The notes: generated by a model from the sequence alone, not told the origin. Positions 37,831 through 46,334 are shown, counted from the first letter of the stretch. The stretch is 64,000 nt of DNA from a candidate division KSB1 bacterium (GCA_034506175.1 JAPDQB010000026.1:21797-85796); one strand, 5' to 3'. Numbers and translations: made by a program.

Positions 37831-38124
37831 CTATGCGGCTTCACTAAATTCCGCATAGTCTTCGTGCTTCGGAGCACCGCGCGGCTTGGCCTTTTCCAGC
37901 GCCAGCTTTTCCTGCTCACGCACGGCGCGAATCCGCAGGTATTTGGCATAAGCAATTTCGTGCGCGGTTCTGGCTTTGGCATGTCCGCGACAGACGGCGA
38001 CAAAATGCGATTGTGCCTCAGTCACCGGCTGGTGCGTGCCGGTTTCAAGCGCGCGATAGAACTCGTAATACTTCTGCAGCAGCACTTTTTCTTTTTGCGT
38101 CAACCGCAAGAAAGATTTTGACAT
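37831..38124 (-). CDS. DUF413 (MaoP/YifE)-like small protein
   Basis: A 97-residue protein. Its middle, LTQKEKVLLQKYYEFYRALE followed by PVTEAQSHFVAVCRGHA and YAKYLR, follows the DUF413 pattern known from enterobacterial MaoP (YifE), which organises the Ori macrodomain: an F/L-T-x-x-E helix, P-V-T-E, F-V-x-V-C-R-G and a final K-Y. The N-terminal extension of MaoP is missing. The ATG at 38124 has a GGAGG at 7-base spacing; the longer upstream frame crosses a hairpin repeat. It lies on the same strand as lexA, 183 bases downstream of it. Confidence 0.65.
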   Translation of the reverse strand: MSKSFLRLTQKEKVLLQKYYEFYRALETGTHQPVTEAQSHFVAVCRGHAKARTAHEIAYAKYLRIRAVREQEKLALEKAKPRGAPKHEDYAEFSEAA

Positions 38125-38189
38125 GGCCGGACCTCCGCCCAAGATGATGTGAGCAGCTTGGTACCGCGCGTCCGTGGGCTGCGTCTGCA

Positions 38190-38240
38190 GGATGACACAG
38201 CAACCATTGACATCCTGTAAATGACGAAGCTGTGTCATCC
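38190..38240. repeat. hairpin with perfect 12-bp arms between lexA and the DUF413-like gene
   Basis: GGATGACACAGC (38190-38201) and GCTGTGTCATCC (38229-38240) are perfect inverted repeats around a 27-base loop that also contains GACATCCTG. It lies 67 bases downstream of the lexA stop and may be an intergenic repeat or limit read-through. Confidence 0.5.
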
Positions 38241-38307
38241 GATCCCATTTGCAAACGGACGGCGCCATTGAACAACGAGGATGAGCGAACAAAGTGCATC
38301 TAAAATT

Positions 38308-38931
38308 TCAATGCACTTGATCGCGGATCAGCGCCACAACTTTGCCTTGAATCGACCACGCTTGCGAGAGCGGGATGGGCGAATACGCCGGATTTTCCGG
38401 TTTAAGATACATCGTTTCGCCGCTGGCAACCAGGCGCTTAACTGTTGCCTCTTCGCCGGTGAGCGCGACGACAATGTCGCCGTTGGCCGCCTGCGTCGTC
38501 GAGCGAACGATCACCAGGTCGCCCTCATAAATGCCGGCGTCGATCATGCTGTCGCCTTGCACGCGCAGCGCAAAATAAGAGCCGCCGCCGCTGGTCAAAT
38601 AATCCGGCACCGCGACATAGCGCTCGATATTTTGTTCCGCCACAATCGGCGAGCCGGCTGCAACGCGACCAACCACTGGAATATTGTCGGCATGAGCTTG
38701 GTAGGGGAGCCCCATCGGATGGAGCACCGTAATGCCGCGCGCTGCGCCGCCACCGTGACGGTGGATAAAACCTTTGCTCTCCAACGCCGCCAGGTGTTTG
38801 AAGATCGCATTTTTGGAGCGAATGCCCAGTTCATCCGCAAGTTCCTGCATCGTTGGCGGAAAGCCGCGTTCCTTGACGTGACGTCCAATCAATCCGAGGA
38901 TTTGTTTCTGTTTTTCGGTGATCTTTTTCAT
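38308..38931 (-). CDS. lexA: LexA SOS repressor
   Basis: A 207-residue LexA: winged-helix DNA-binding domain (1-70; TEKQKQILGLIGRHVKERGF, PPTMQELADELGIRSKNAIF), the self-cleavage bond A92-G93 (RVAAGSP), the serine S128 (QGDSM) and lysine K165 (EATVKRL) of the catalytic dyad. RecA filaments on single-stranded DNA trigger self-cleavage and release SOS genes. The ATG at 38931 matches the family N-terminus; an open extension upstream crosses the promoter and is not used. A palindrome overlapping the promoter suggests autoregulation. Confidence 0.95.
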   Translation of the reverse strand: MKKITEKQKQILGLIGRHVKERGFPPTMQELADELGIRSKNAIFKHLAALESKGFIHRHGGGAARGITVLHPMGLPYQAHADNIPVVGRVAAGSPIVAEQNIERYVAVPDYLTSGGGSYFALRVQGDSMIDAGIYEGDLVIVRSTTQAANGDIVVALTGEEATVKRLVASGETMYLKPENPAYSPIPLSQAWSIQGKVVALIRDQVH

Positions 38932-39027
38932 AGAATCATCCCTAATTGTGCCAGTTCTTTCACAAGCATCAGTTAGAACTTGTGATCGTGCGCCAGCAGT
39001 TAGTGACTTTTTGTTCGGTGCTTTGAT

Positions 39028-39066
39028 GTTCACCATTAATATAATATAAGGTGAACGAAAAGTCAA
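39028..39066 (-). promoter_or_regulatory. lexA promoter overlapping a 29-bp palindrome (candidate LexA operator)
   Basis: On the minus strand TTGACT (39066-39061) and TATATT (39043-39038) are spaced by exactly 17 bases. Covering the -10 and spacer is the palindrome GTTCACC...GGTGAAC (39028-39034 and 39050-39056, 15 bases between). It differs from both the E. coli CTGT-N8-ACAG and the Gram-positive GAAC-N4-GTTC boxes in spacing, and it lies about 97-125 bases before the lexA ATG. Confidence 0.7.
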
Positions 39067-39365
39067 GAACTTTTTTCATTTTTTTTGGAGCAAAAGTATC
39101 GCGACAATTTTAAGTTTAAATTTGTCATTTCTATCGCAGCGCGAAATCCGATGGATGCAGTCTGCTTCAAGAAGATTCCCACGGGCGTAGCCTCCCTTCG
39201 GTCGGGCTGGCAACTCGAGGATAAGTTAACATTGTCAAGGTCTTTAAAACGAAGTGTGCTGTAAATGGAAAAAGGACGAGGCAAGGCGCTTTTTCTGCAC
39301 GGGACGAAAGGCTTTTGAGCGGAAAAGACCGTTATCACTCATCACAGGAAGCAGCAAAAGAATTT
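39067..39365. other. intergenic region between the lexA promoter and the S4 gene
   Basis: About 300 bases. A short GC-rich stretch (39160-39220) has small hairpins and resembles a decayed intergenic repeat. No gene or terminator was recognised. Confidence 0.35.
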
Positions 39366-39740
39366 TTAGCGGTTGCGCCATTTATCCAATTCGCGCCGCA
39401 ATTTTTTGGTTGGCCGGCCTTTGGCTTGGCGTTTCAGGCGGCGATCTTCCGCTGCTTGGCGTTTCATCAACCCGACAATATCCGGCGGCAAATCCGGCGT
39501 TTGCTCATCATAAACCAACTTCGCATCCTTCGCGGAAAGCCCGCGCGTTGGGAGTTCCTTGATCATGAGCGTGCGATAAACCCGCTCGATTTTGACCACG
39601 ATCTCATCGCCGGCTTGAACAACTTTGGAGGGTTTGGCCTCAAGCCCGTTGACTTTGACGCGACCGAGATCGCAAGCACGACCAGCCTCTTCCCGGCTTT
39701 TAAAAATACGCGCCATTTTCAACCATTTGTCGACTCGCAT
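39366..39740 (-). CDS. S4-domain RNA-binding protein (Hsp15-like)
   Basis: A 124-residue protein with an N-terminal S4 domain: MRVDKWLKMARIFKSREEAG, RVKVNGLEAKPSKVVQAGDE, and a basic, helical C-terminal tail (KRQAKGRPTKKLRRELDKWR). Hsp15 (HslR) binds stalled 50S subunits carrying peptidyl-tRNA and has this same arrangement. The ATG at 39740 is the family start; the open frame further upstream overlaps a palindromic repeat. Confidence 0.85.
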   Translation of the reverse strand: MRVDKWLKMARIFKSREEAGRACDLGRVKVNGLEAKPSKVVQAGDEIVVKIERVYRTLMIKELPTRGLSAKDAKLVYDEQTPDLPPDIVGLMKRQAAEDRRLKRQAKGRPTKKLRRELDKWRNR

Positions 39741-39776
39741 ATAAAAAAATAGCTTATTCAAAGTCATCACGCAAGC

Positions 39777-39864
39777 AAAATTAACAACGGATTTATCGGA
39801 TGACGCGGATCTAAAATGCCTCGCCTTTAATCCGCGACATCGGGCGTCATCCGTTGTTAATTTT
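39777..39864. repeat. 88-bp inverted-repeat element with perfect 16-bp arms
   Basis: AAAATTAACAACGGAT (39777-39792) and ATCCGTTGTTAATTTT (39849-39864) are perfect inverted repeats. Inside them GGATGACGCGGAT and ATCCGCG...GCGTCATCC give a second, nested stem. It lies between the divergent S4 and amidohydrolase genes and looks like a MITE or REP unit. No second copy was found in the window. Confidence 0.6.
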
Positions 39865-39926
39865 TTATTGGACATCCGGCTAAAAATTTATTATCTTGGA
39901 ACAACAGCGAAAGGAGAACGTTCAGC

Positions 39927-41636
39927 ATGAGAGTTTTAGCCATCTGGGTTTTGATGATTTTGGGAATGGGCTGGATAAGTTGTCAAAACCAACGACAGCC
40001 CGCCGATATTGTCCTGACCAACGGCGTTATTCACACGGTCGACAGCCAAAAGCCCTTGGCGCAGGCCATCGCGATTGCCGGCGATCGCATCGTCTTTGTC
40101 GGCTCAAATAGTGATGCCCGAGCTTGGGCTACTGAAACGACACGGGTCATCGATCTCAAGGGCAAAACCGTCGTCCCCGGTTTTATTGACAGCCATTATC
40201 ACTTTCAAGGCGTCGGTCGGCGCGCGTATGATTTGAATCTCGACGGCTGCAAATCGCTGGAAGAATTTCTCGCGCGCATTCAAAACTGGGCGCTGGGCAA
40301 GCAAATGGGCGAATGGATCACCGGCCGCGGTTGGATGGAAGAAGATTGGCCGGAGAAAAAATTTCCCACTCGCAACGAGCTTGATCGCATCGTGCCGGAA
40401 TTGCCGATTTATCTCAATCGCGCCGACGGCCACATGGCGCTGGTCAATTCCAAAGCCCTTGAGATCGCCGGAATCACCGCGGAAACGCCGAATCCGCCCG
40501 GCGGCGAAATTTTAAAAGACGAGCGCGGCAAGCCGAATGGCCTGCTGGTTGACAAGGCCATGGGCCTGGTGACAAAATTTATTCCCTCCAGCTCGCCGGA
40601 GATGCAAGAAAAATTCGCGTTGAAAGCCAACGAAGTCGCGCTGGCGTATGGCCTGACCACCATTCACGATGCGGGCAGCGGATGGGAAACCATCAACTTG
40701 TGGAAGCGCCTATACGGCGAAGAGAAAATGCAAGTTCGCATTTACGAATTTGTGCGCGGCCCCGGGCAAGATGTTGATTCGCTTTTGGAAACCGGCGCGC
40801 AGATCGGGTTGTTTGGAAATCGTCTCACCGTGCGCGGCATCAAAATTTCCATAGACGGCGCGCTTGGCTCGCGCGGCGCGGCGCTGTTGGAAAATTATTC
40901 CGACGAAAATACAACCGGCCTGTTTCTTTTCTCCGACGAACAAGTTTATCCCACCATCAAAGCCGCAACCGAAAAAGGCTTGCAGATGGCAATTCACGCC
41001 ATCGGCGATGCCGCCAACCGCAAAGTCCTTGATCTCTACGAGCGTGCGTTCAAAGAAGTGCCGGTCGAAAAACGCAAAATTGCCGAGCCGCGTTTTCGCA
41101 TCGAGCATGCGCAAATCGTCGATCCCGCCGACATTCCGCGTTTCAAAAAACTCGGGGTGATTCCCTCGATGGAAGCGAGCCACGCGATTGGCGATTTGCA
41201 TTTCGCCGTGCGCCGGCTGGGCTTGAAGCGCTTGAGCGGCGCCTATGCCTGGCGCACGTTCATCGATCAGGGCAATTACATCGCCGGCGGCTCCGACGCG
41301 CCGGTGGAAGAAGGCAATCCGCTCATTGAATTTTATGCCTCGGTGGCGCGGCGCGACACCACCGGTTTCTCGGCAGACGGCTGGCATCCGGAACTCGCCA
41401 TGACCCGCGAAGAGGCGTTGAAGTCTTTGACGATTTGGGGCGCAATGGCCGCGTTTGAAGAAGATTTAAAAGGCTCGCTCACCCCCGGCAAGCTCGCCGA
41501 TCTCGTCGTGCTGGATCGCGACCTCATGACCGCGCCGGAAGATGAGTTGTTTCGGATCAACGTTTTGATGACGATGGTGGGGGGAAAAATTGTTTTTGAA
41601 AGCGAGACGATGAAGAATTTGATAGCGACGAAATAA
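39927..41636 (+). CDS. YtcJ-like amidohydrolase (amidohydrolase family 3), lipoprotein
   Basis: A 569-residue metal-dependent hydrolase with an N-terminal lipoprotein signal (MILGMGWISC). Amidohydrolase family 3 features are VVPGFIDSHYHF (H-x-H), TGRGWMEEDWPEK, IHDAGSGWETI, IAIHAIGDAANRKVLDLYE-like segment near residue 350, FRIEHAQI, and GSDAPVEEGNP near the C-terminus. YtcJ-type enzymes hydrolyse N-acyl or amide bonds; the substrate is unknown. An AAAGGAGA site precedes the ATG. Periplasmic location is inferred from the lipobox. Confidence 0.88.
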   Translation: MRVLAIWVLMILGMGWISCQNQRQPADIVLTNGVIHTVDSQKPLAQAIAIAGDRIVFVGSNSDARAWATETTRVIDLKGKTVVPGFIDSHYHFQGVGRRAYDLNLDGCKSLEEFLARIQNWALGKQMGEWITGRGWMEEDWPEKKFPTRNELDRIVPELPIYLNRADGHMALVNSKALEIAGITAETPNPPGGEILKDERGKPNGLLVDKAMGLVTKFIPSSSPEMQEKFALKANEVALAYGLTTIHDAGSGWETINLWKRLYGEEKMQVRIYEFVRGPGQDVDSLLETGAQIGLFGNRLTVRGIKISIDGALGSRGAALLENYSDENTTGLFLFSDEQVYPTIKAATEKGLQMAIHAIGDAANRKVLDLYERAFKEVPVEKRKIAEPRFRIEHAQIVDPADIPRFKKLGVIPSMEASHAIGDLHFAVRRLGLKRLSGAYAWRTFIDQGNYIAGGSDAPVEEGNPLIEFYASVARRDTTGFSADGWHPELAMTREEALKSLTIWGAMAAFEEDLKGSLTPGKLADLVVLDRDLMTAPEDELFRINVLMTMVGGKIVFESETMKNLIATK

Positions 41637-41995
41637 GGCTTGGATGGTAAAGCCTCAGTTACGGGTGGACACAGATGTCATTCTGGAAGAATCCTGGCCT
41701 GCGGCAGGGCAGGCTTGTTTCAAACCAGCGCTCTACTTGATCACAACAAGATGCTTTCTGCATGACAGTTTAGTTATACACCAACAACCGCGTCGTTCCG
41801 TCACCCACGATGGTCGAATCATCTTGCTTTTCAGGGCAAGTTTTAGTATCATGATGTAGGCAAGCATCAAGTGGATGTGAGAAGGGTTAAATGGTTTTTC
41901 AAAAAATGTGGGTGACTTGACGCTCGAAGGCATGTCAGAATCTGAAACCGATAAGCATTCATTGAAATATTTGCAAGGAAAGGAGAATCCAACCT
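41637..41995. other. intergenic region with dispersed repeats before citrate synthase
   Basis: About 360 bases. It holds a TGTCATTCTGGAAGAATCCT unit (41676-41695; related to 15214-15234) and directly after it CCTGGCCTGCGGCAGGGCAG (41693-41712), which recurs exactly at 51555-51574. No convincing gene was found. An AAGGAAAGGAG string before 41996 is the citrate synthase ribosome site. Confidence 0.5.
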
Positions 41996-43168
41996 ATGGC
42001 CGATAAAGTCCGTGAAGTCACAGACGAGTTTGGACGCAAAGCGGAATTTCGTGAAGGCTTGGAAGGCGTGGTCGCCGCGCTTTCCACGATCAGCTCCATC
42101 GACGGTGAGAAAGGCATTCTGTTGTATCGCGGCATTCCGATTGAACAATTGGCGGAACATTCGACGTTTGAAGAAACGGCTTGTTTTCTGCTCCATGGTC
42201 ATTTGCCTAAGCGCCAGGAGCTGACCGATTTTGAAAACAAATTGAAGAGCCGGCGGGAAGTGCCGCCGGCGGCGCTCGATCTCATTAAAAAATTCCCGCC
42301 GAGTGCGAACGCGATGGATTTGCTGCGCACGACGGTGTCGGCTTTGGGGTTGTATGATTCCGATCCGAAGAATAACTCCGTTGAAAAAAATGTCGAACGC
42401 GCGATTGATTTGATCGCGGCGTTTCCGACCATTGTCGCGGCGATTCAGCGGCGGCGCAGCGGCAAAGAATTTATCCCGCCACGCCAGGATCTCGGCCACG
42501 CCGCCAATTTCCTTTACATGGTCAATGGCGAAGCCCCCACGGACTACGTCGCAAAAGTCATGGATGTGGCGCTGATTCTTCACGCCGATCACGGCTTCAA
42601 CGCCTCCACGTTTACTTCCCGTGTCGTGATCTCCTCGATGTCGGATATGTATTCGGCCATCACCGCGGCCGTCGGCAGCTTGAAAGGCCCGCTGCACGGC
42701 GGCGCCAACAGCGAAGTGATGTCGACGTTGCAAAGCATCGGCAGCATCGATAAAGTCGAAGCTTACGTGATGGATCGGCTGGCCAAGAAAGAGAAAGTCA
42801 TGGGCTTCGGTCATCGCGTTTATCACACCTACGATCCCCGCGCCCGCATCCTCAGCCAATACTCGCAGCAACTCGCGCAGCAAACCGGCAACATGAAATG
42901 GTATGAGATTTCGAAAAAAATCGAAGAGATTATGGGGCGCGAACTCGGAGAGAAAGGCATTTATCCGAACGTGGATTTCTATTCCGCCACGGTTTATTAT
43001 TACATGGGGCTCGATCAGGAATTGTTCACGCCGATCTTTGCGGTGAGCCGCATCGCCGGCTGGACGGCGCACGTCATCGAGCAACTGCAAAACAACCGCT
43101 TGTTCCGCCCGCGTTCGGTTTATACCGGCGAGAAAAACCTGCCGTACACGCCGATCGACAAACGTTAA
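41996..43168 (+). CDS. gltA: citrate synthase
   Basis: A 390-residue citrate synthase of the short (type II-like/methylcitrate synthase-like) form. The catalytic and binding segments are LHADHGFNAS (His), GPLHGGANSEVM (His of the GGA loop), GFGHRVYHTYDPRA (His/Arg), and NVDFYSATVYY (catalytic Asp), with the C-terminal arginine segment LFRPRSVYTG. It condenses oxaloacetate with acetyl-CoA; 2-methylcitrate synthase activity cannot be excluded. It is followed by a tiny membrane protein and dodecin genes at short intervals. Confidence 0.95.
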   Translation: MADKVREVTDEFGRKAEFREGLEGVVAALSTISSIDGEKGILLYRGIPIEQLAEHSTFEETACFLLHGHLPKRQELTDFENKLKSRREVPPAALDLIKKFPPSANAMDLLRTTVSALGLYDSDPKNNSVEKNVERAIDLIAAFPTIVAAIQRRRSGKEFIPPRQDLGHAANFLYMVNGEAPTDYVAKVMDVALILHADHGFNASTFTSRVVISSMSDMYSAITAAVGSLKGPLHGGANSEVMSTLQSIGSIDKVEAYVMDRLAKKEKVMGFGHRVYHTYDPRARILSQYSQQLAQQTGNMKWYEISKKIEEIMGRELGEKGIYPNVDFYSATVYYYMGLDQELFTPIFAVSRIAGWTAHVIEQLQNNRLFRPRSVYTGEKNLPYTPIDKR

Positions 43169-43194
43169 CCCCGGCGCCAGGAAAGGAGCGAAAA

Positions 43195-43338
43195 ATGAAC
43201 AAACGCAGCCTGACCGTTCTGATTTTCATTTTCATCATTCTCGTCATGTTCGTTTTGTTTCCGAAAAGCTGCGGGAAAAGCCAGAGTACTCCCCAAGCCG
43301 CCTTCATCGAAGCGCCAACTACATTTGCATCAGTTTGA
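43195..43338 (+). CDS. 47-residue membrane-anchored small protein
   Basis: An ATG preceded by GAAAGGAG starts a 47-codon frame: a basic start (MNKRS), one strongly hydrophobic helix (LTVLIFIFIILVMFVLFP), then a short polar tail ending ASV. It lies between citrate synthase (26 bases) and dodecin (27 bases) on the same strand. No family was recognised. The ribosome site, composition and placement make translation likely. Confidence 0.6.
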   Translation: MNKRSLTVLIFIFIILVMFVLFPKSCGKSQSTPQAAFIEAPTTFASV

Positions 43339-43365
43339 CGACTGTTTATGGAAAGGAGATCAACC

Positions 43366-43569
43366 ATGGCCGTTGCTCGTGTCACTGAAATCACCTCGTC
43401 ATCAACCAAAAATTTTGAAGACGCCATTCAAAGCGGCATTGACCGCGCCAACAAGACATTGCAAAATGTTAAAGGCGCATGGATTAAAGAGCAAAAAGTG
43501 GTGGTCAATGACGGCAAGATTGCCGAGTATCGCGTCACCATGAAAGTCACGTTCGTGCTGAAAGATTAA
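43366..43569 (+). CDS. dodecin (flavin-binding dodecamer)
   Basis: A 67-residue protein of dodecin type: MAVARVTEITSSSTKNFEDA, then ANKTLQNVKGAWIKEQKVVV, ending YRVTMKVTFVLKD. The conserved tryptophan (GAWIKEQ) stacks on flavin in characterised dodecins, which store or buffer FMN/riboflavin or CoA-linked ligands. An AAAGGAGA site precedes the ATG; an upstream in-frame ATG is placed before that site and is not used. Confidence 0.92.
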   Translation: MAVARVTEITSSSTKNFEDAIQSGIDRANKTLQNVKGAWIKEQKVVVNDGKIAEYRVTMKVTFVLKD

Positions 43570-43593
43570 AATTTCGGCACGCGAGGAACGGGT

Positions 43594-44622
43594 ATGTCCT
43601 TGAACTGGAACCCACCCAGGGATTGGATCAAGATCACGGCGATTGAGGCGCACACGGCTGGCGAGCCGTTGCGCGTTATCACCGGCGGCCTCCCTCCCAT
43701 TCCCGGTCAAACCATTTTGGAAAAACGCCGCTACGCGGCTGAGCATCTCGATCATCTGCGCACCGCGCTGATGTGGGAGCCGCGTGGTCATGCCGATATG
43801 TACGGCTGCATCGTCACGGAGCCGGTGACGCCAGACGGCACGCTGGGCGTGCTCTTTCTGCACAATGAAGGCTTCAGCACGATGTGCGGCCACGGCGTGA
43901 TCGGCTTGGCAAAAGTGGCGCTGGATACCGGCATGTTGGCGGTGGACGGCGACCATCCGGTCATTCGCATGGACACGCCGGCGGGCCGCGTCACCGCCTT
44001 TGCCCGGCGCGAAAATGGCCGCGTCGTTGAAGTTTCCTTCCACAATGTGCCATCCTTCGTTTATGCGTGCGAAAAAGTCATTCATGTCGATGGCGTGGGC
44101 TGGTTGCAATGTGACGTTGCTTTCGGGGGGGCGTTTTATGCCTTCTGCCGCGCCGAAGAAATCGGCATTGATTTGACGCCGGCAAATTTTCGCCAACTCA
44201 TCGATGTCGGTATGCGCATCAAGCTTGCGGTGATGACGAGCTTGCCGATTCAACATCCGTTTGAAAAAGATCTGGGATTTCTTTACGGCACGATCATCGT
44301 CGGGCCCCCGCACGATCCGAAACATCACAGCCGCAACGTGTGCATTTTTGCCGATGGCGAAATCGATCGCAGCCCAACCGGCACCGGTGTCAGCGCGCGT
44401 GTGGCGCTGCATTACGCGCGCGGCGAAATTAAAATAAATGAACCGATTATGATTGAGAGCATTCTTGGAACATGCTTCACCGCTGAAGTTGTCGAAACGA
44501 CGAAGTTCGGCCCGTATGACGCCGTCATTCCCAAAGTCACCGGCACGGCTTTTATCATCGGGCGAAATGAGTTGTTGATCGATCCGGATGATCCGTTGCG
44601 GCAGGGTTTTATTTTGCGGTAG
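43594..44622 (+). CDS. proline racemase-family protein, probable trans-3-hydroxy-L-proline dehydratase
   Basis: A 342-residue proline racemase-fold protein. The first catalytic cysteine is present (C98 in STMCGHGVIG). At the second position racemases have Cys in DRSPCGTG; here it is DRSPTGTG with Thr (T262). A Cys-Thr pair is the known hallmark of trans-3-hydroxy-L-proline dehydratase, which converts the substrate to pyrroline-2-carboxylate. HTAGEPLR and KFGPYDAVIPKVTG also fit the family. A GAGGAA site precedes the ATG. Confidence 0.88.
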   Translation: MSLNWNPPRDWIKITAIEAHTAGEPLRVITGGLPPIPGQTILEKRRYAAEHLDHLRTALMWEPRGHADMYGCIVTEPVTPDGTLGVLFLHNEGFSTMCGHGVIGLAKVALDTGMLAVDGDHPVIRMDTPAGRVTAFARRENGRVVEVSFHNVPSFVYACEKVIHVDGVGWLQCDVAFGGAFYAFCRAEEIGIDLTPANFRQLIDVGMRIKLAVMTSLPIQHPFEKDLGFLYGTIIVGPPHDPKHHSRNVCIFADGEIDRSPTGTGVSARVALHYARGEIKINEPIMIESILGTCFTAEVVETTKFGPYDAVIPKVTGTAFIIGRNELLIDPDDPLRQGFILR

Positions 44623-44957
44623 GCTGAACCACCGAAAACAATCTTGCATTCATCGCATTTTGTTTTATATTGAATTTGCTGATTCAATCCACTGCTGTCC
44701 AATCAAAATTCAAGAAAAGGATTGATGGGCAAACGGCAATCGGATAATTTTGAGAAATACATCAAAGGACGATGCACCATGTTCAGACCATTTTTTTGAT
44801 TTATTTATTTTGTTGATGTTTTTTACTGTAAACACAATATAACAAATCAGAGAGGTCGATTGCAGTATCAAAATATTGGAAAAGGCAAGAAACTCGCGAT
44901 CAAAATGCCAAAACAGAAAGCTGAGTCACACGTGTAACGCGCTCAAATCACAGAACA
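44623..44957. other. intergenic region, no gene recognised
   Basis: About 335 bases, AT-rich at 44790-44850. Very short frames only (24 codons or fewer). It probably holds the promoter of the glycosyltransferase gene. Confidence 0.4.
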
Positions 44958-46295
44958 ATGAAAATCGCCTATATCGCCGCCGGCGCCGCCAACATGTACT
45001 GCGGCAGTTGCATTCACGACAACACGCTGGCCGCCGCGCTCATTAAAAAAGGTCACGAAGTCGCCCTCATTCCGACTTACACGCCGCTGCGAACCGACGA
45101 AGACAACGTCACGCTCGATCAGGTTTTTTACGGCGGCATCAATGTTTATTTGGAGCAAAAATTTTCGCTTTTTCGCCACACGCCGTGGCTGGTGGACAAG
45201 CTTTTCAACAGCCGCCTGCTGTTGAATTGGGCTTCACGTTTTAGCGCCACCACGAATGCCAAAGACTTGGGCAGTCTCACCGTCTCGGTTCTGCAAGGTG
45301 AAGAAGGCCGCCAGAAAAAAGAACTGGCGAAATTGATCAAATGGCTGCAAGCGTCGTTTCGTCCCGAGATCGTGCAACTGACCAACTCCATGTTTTTGGG
45401 GATGGCGAAAGAGATCAAAAAAGCGTTGGGTGTACCCGTACTTTGCGCCGTGCAAGGCGAAGACCTCTTCATCAACGATCTTGTCGAGCCGTACAGATCG
45501 CAGGCGCGCCAATTGATGCGTGCACGCGCGCAGGACGTGGACGGCTTTATCGCGACGAGCCAGTATTACGCCGACTTCATGGCGGATTTTCTGCAAGTAC
45601 CCATTGAAAAAATGCATGTGGTGCGACTCGGCATTAATTTGCAGGGGCACGGTGTTCAGCAGAATCTCAACGGCACCACGAAATTCGTCATTGGCTATTT
45701 GGCGCGCATCTGTCCGGAAAAGGGATTGCACCTGCTTATCGAAGCCTTTCAGCAGCTCGCGCAGAAACTGGGCAAAAACGCCCTCGCGCTCGAGGTCGCC
45801 GGTTATCTCGGCGCACGAGACCGCCGTTATTTTGAAAACTTCGTCAAACAAATCGACGCGTGGGGATTGAGCGAGGCTTTTCATTATCATGGCGAAGTCA
45901 CGCGCCATGAAAAAATTAATTTTCTGAATCGCCTGCACGTTCTCTCCGTGCCCACAACTTACAAAGAGCCGAAAGGGCTTTCTATTTTAGAGGCACTCGC
46001 CAATGGCGTGCCGGTGGTGCAGCCGAAGCACGGCACATTTCCGGAGTTGCTTTTGTCCACCGGCGGCGGTATTTTGGTGGAGCCCAATTCCCCGCAAGCC
46101 CTCGCGGAGGGAATCGAGACACTGCTGCATAACGCCGAGCTGCGCGAACAATTGGGACAAAGTGGCAAGTCAGCGGCGCAGCGATTGTTCAGCGATGAGG
46201 TGATGGCGGGGGCGACAGTTGAAGTTTATCAAAAATATTTGGCTCGCGGTGATGCCTTTAGGCATTCACGCTTCGTCGCTACCGTCAGCCCCTGA
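44958..46295 (+). CDS. GT4-family glycosyltransferase
   Basis: A 445-residue GT-B glycosyltransferase. The N-terminal acceptor domain begins MKIAYIAAGAANMYCGSCIH; the C-terminal nucleotide-sugar domain has IGYLARICPEKGLHLLIEAF and the EPKGLSILEALANGVPVVQP motif (E-x7-E of GT4). Donor and acceptor are not predictable. The last about 18 codons (after YLARGD) lie in a palindromic dispersed repeat, so the natural C-terminus may have been replaced. Confidence 0.88.
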   Translation: MKIAYIAAGAANMYCGSCIHDNTLAAALIKKGHEVALIPTYTPLRTDEDNVTLDQVFYGGINVYLEQKFSLFRHTPWLVDKLFNSRLLLNWASRFSATTNAKDLGSLTVSVLQGEEGRQKKELAKLIKWLQASFRPEIVQLTNSMFLGMAKEIKKALGVPVLCAVQGEDLFINDLVEPYRSQARQLMRARAQDVDGFIATSQYYADFMADFLQVPIEKMHVVRLGINLQGHGVQQNLNGTTKFVIGYLARICPEKGLHLLIEAFQQLAQKLGKNALALEVAGYLGARDRRYFENFVKQIDAWGLSEAFHYHGEVTRHEKINFLNRLHVLSVPTTYKEPKGLSILEALANGVPVVQPKHGTFPELLLSTGGGILVEPNSPQALAEGIETLLHNAELREQLGQSGKSAAQRLFSDEVMAGATVEVYQKYLARGDAFRHSRFVATVSP

Positions 46296-46325
46296 AGGGG
46301 CCACTACAAACATTATTTTCAAACG
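46248..46325. repeat. palindromic dispersed repeat, copy 2
   Basis: Contains the core TGCCTTTAGGCA (46253-46264) and a second stem CCCCTGAAGGGG (46290-46301), ending ACTACAAACATTATTTTC, which parallels the end of the copy at 58513-58597. It overlaps the 3' end of the glycosyltransferase gene. Confidence 0.5.
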
Positions 46326-46334
46326 GAGAACTTA

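Noticed and set aside
41867..43090. 407-codon minus-strand frame opposite citrate synthase
   Set aside because: Antisense shadow; citrate synthase on the plus strand has all catalytic motifs.
43402..44649. 415-codon minus-strand frame opposite the proline racemase-family gene
   Set aside because: Antisense shadow covering dodecin and the racemase-family gene.
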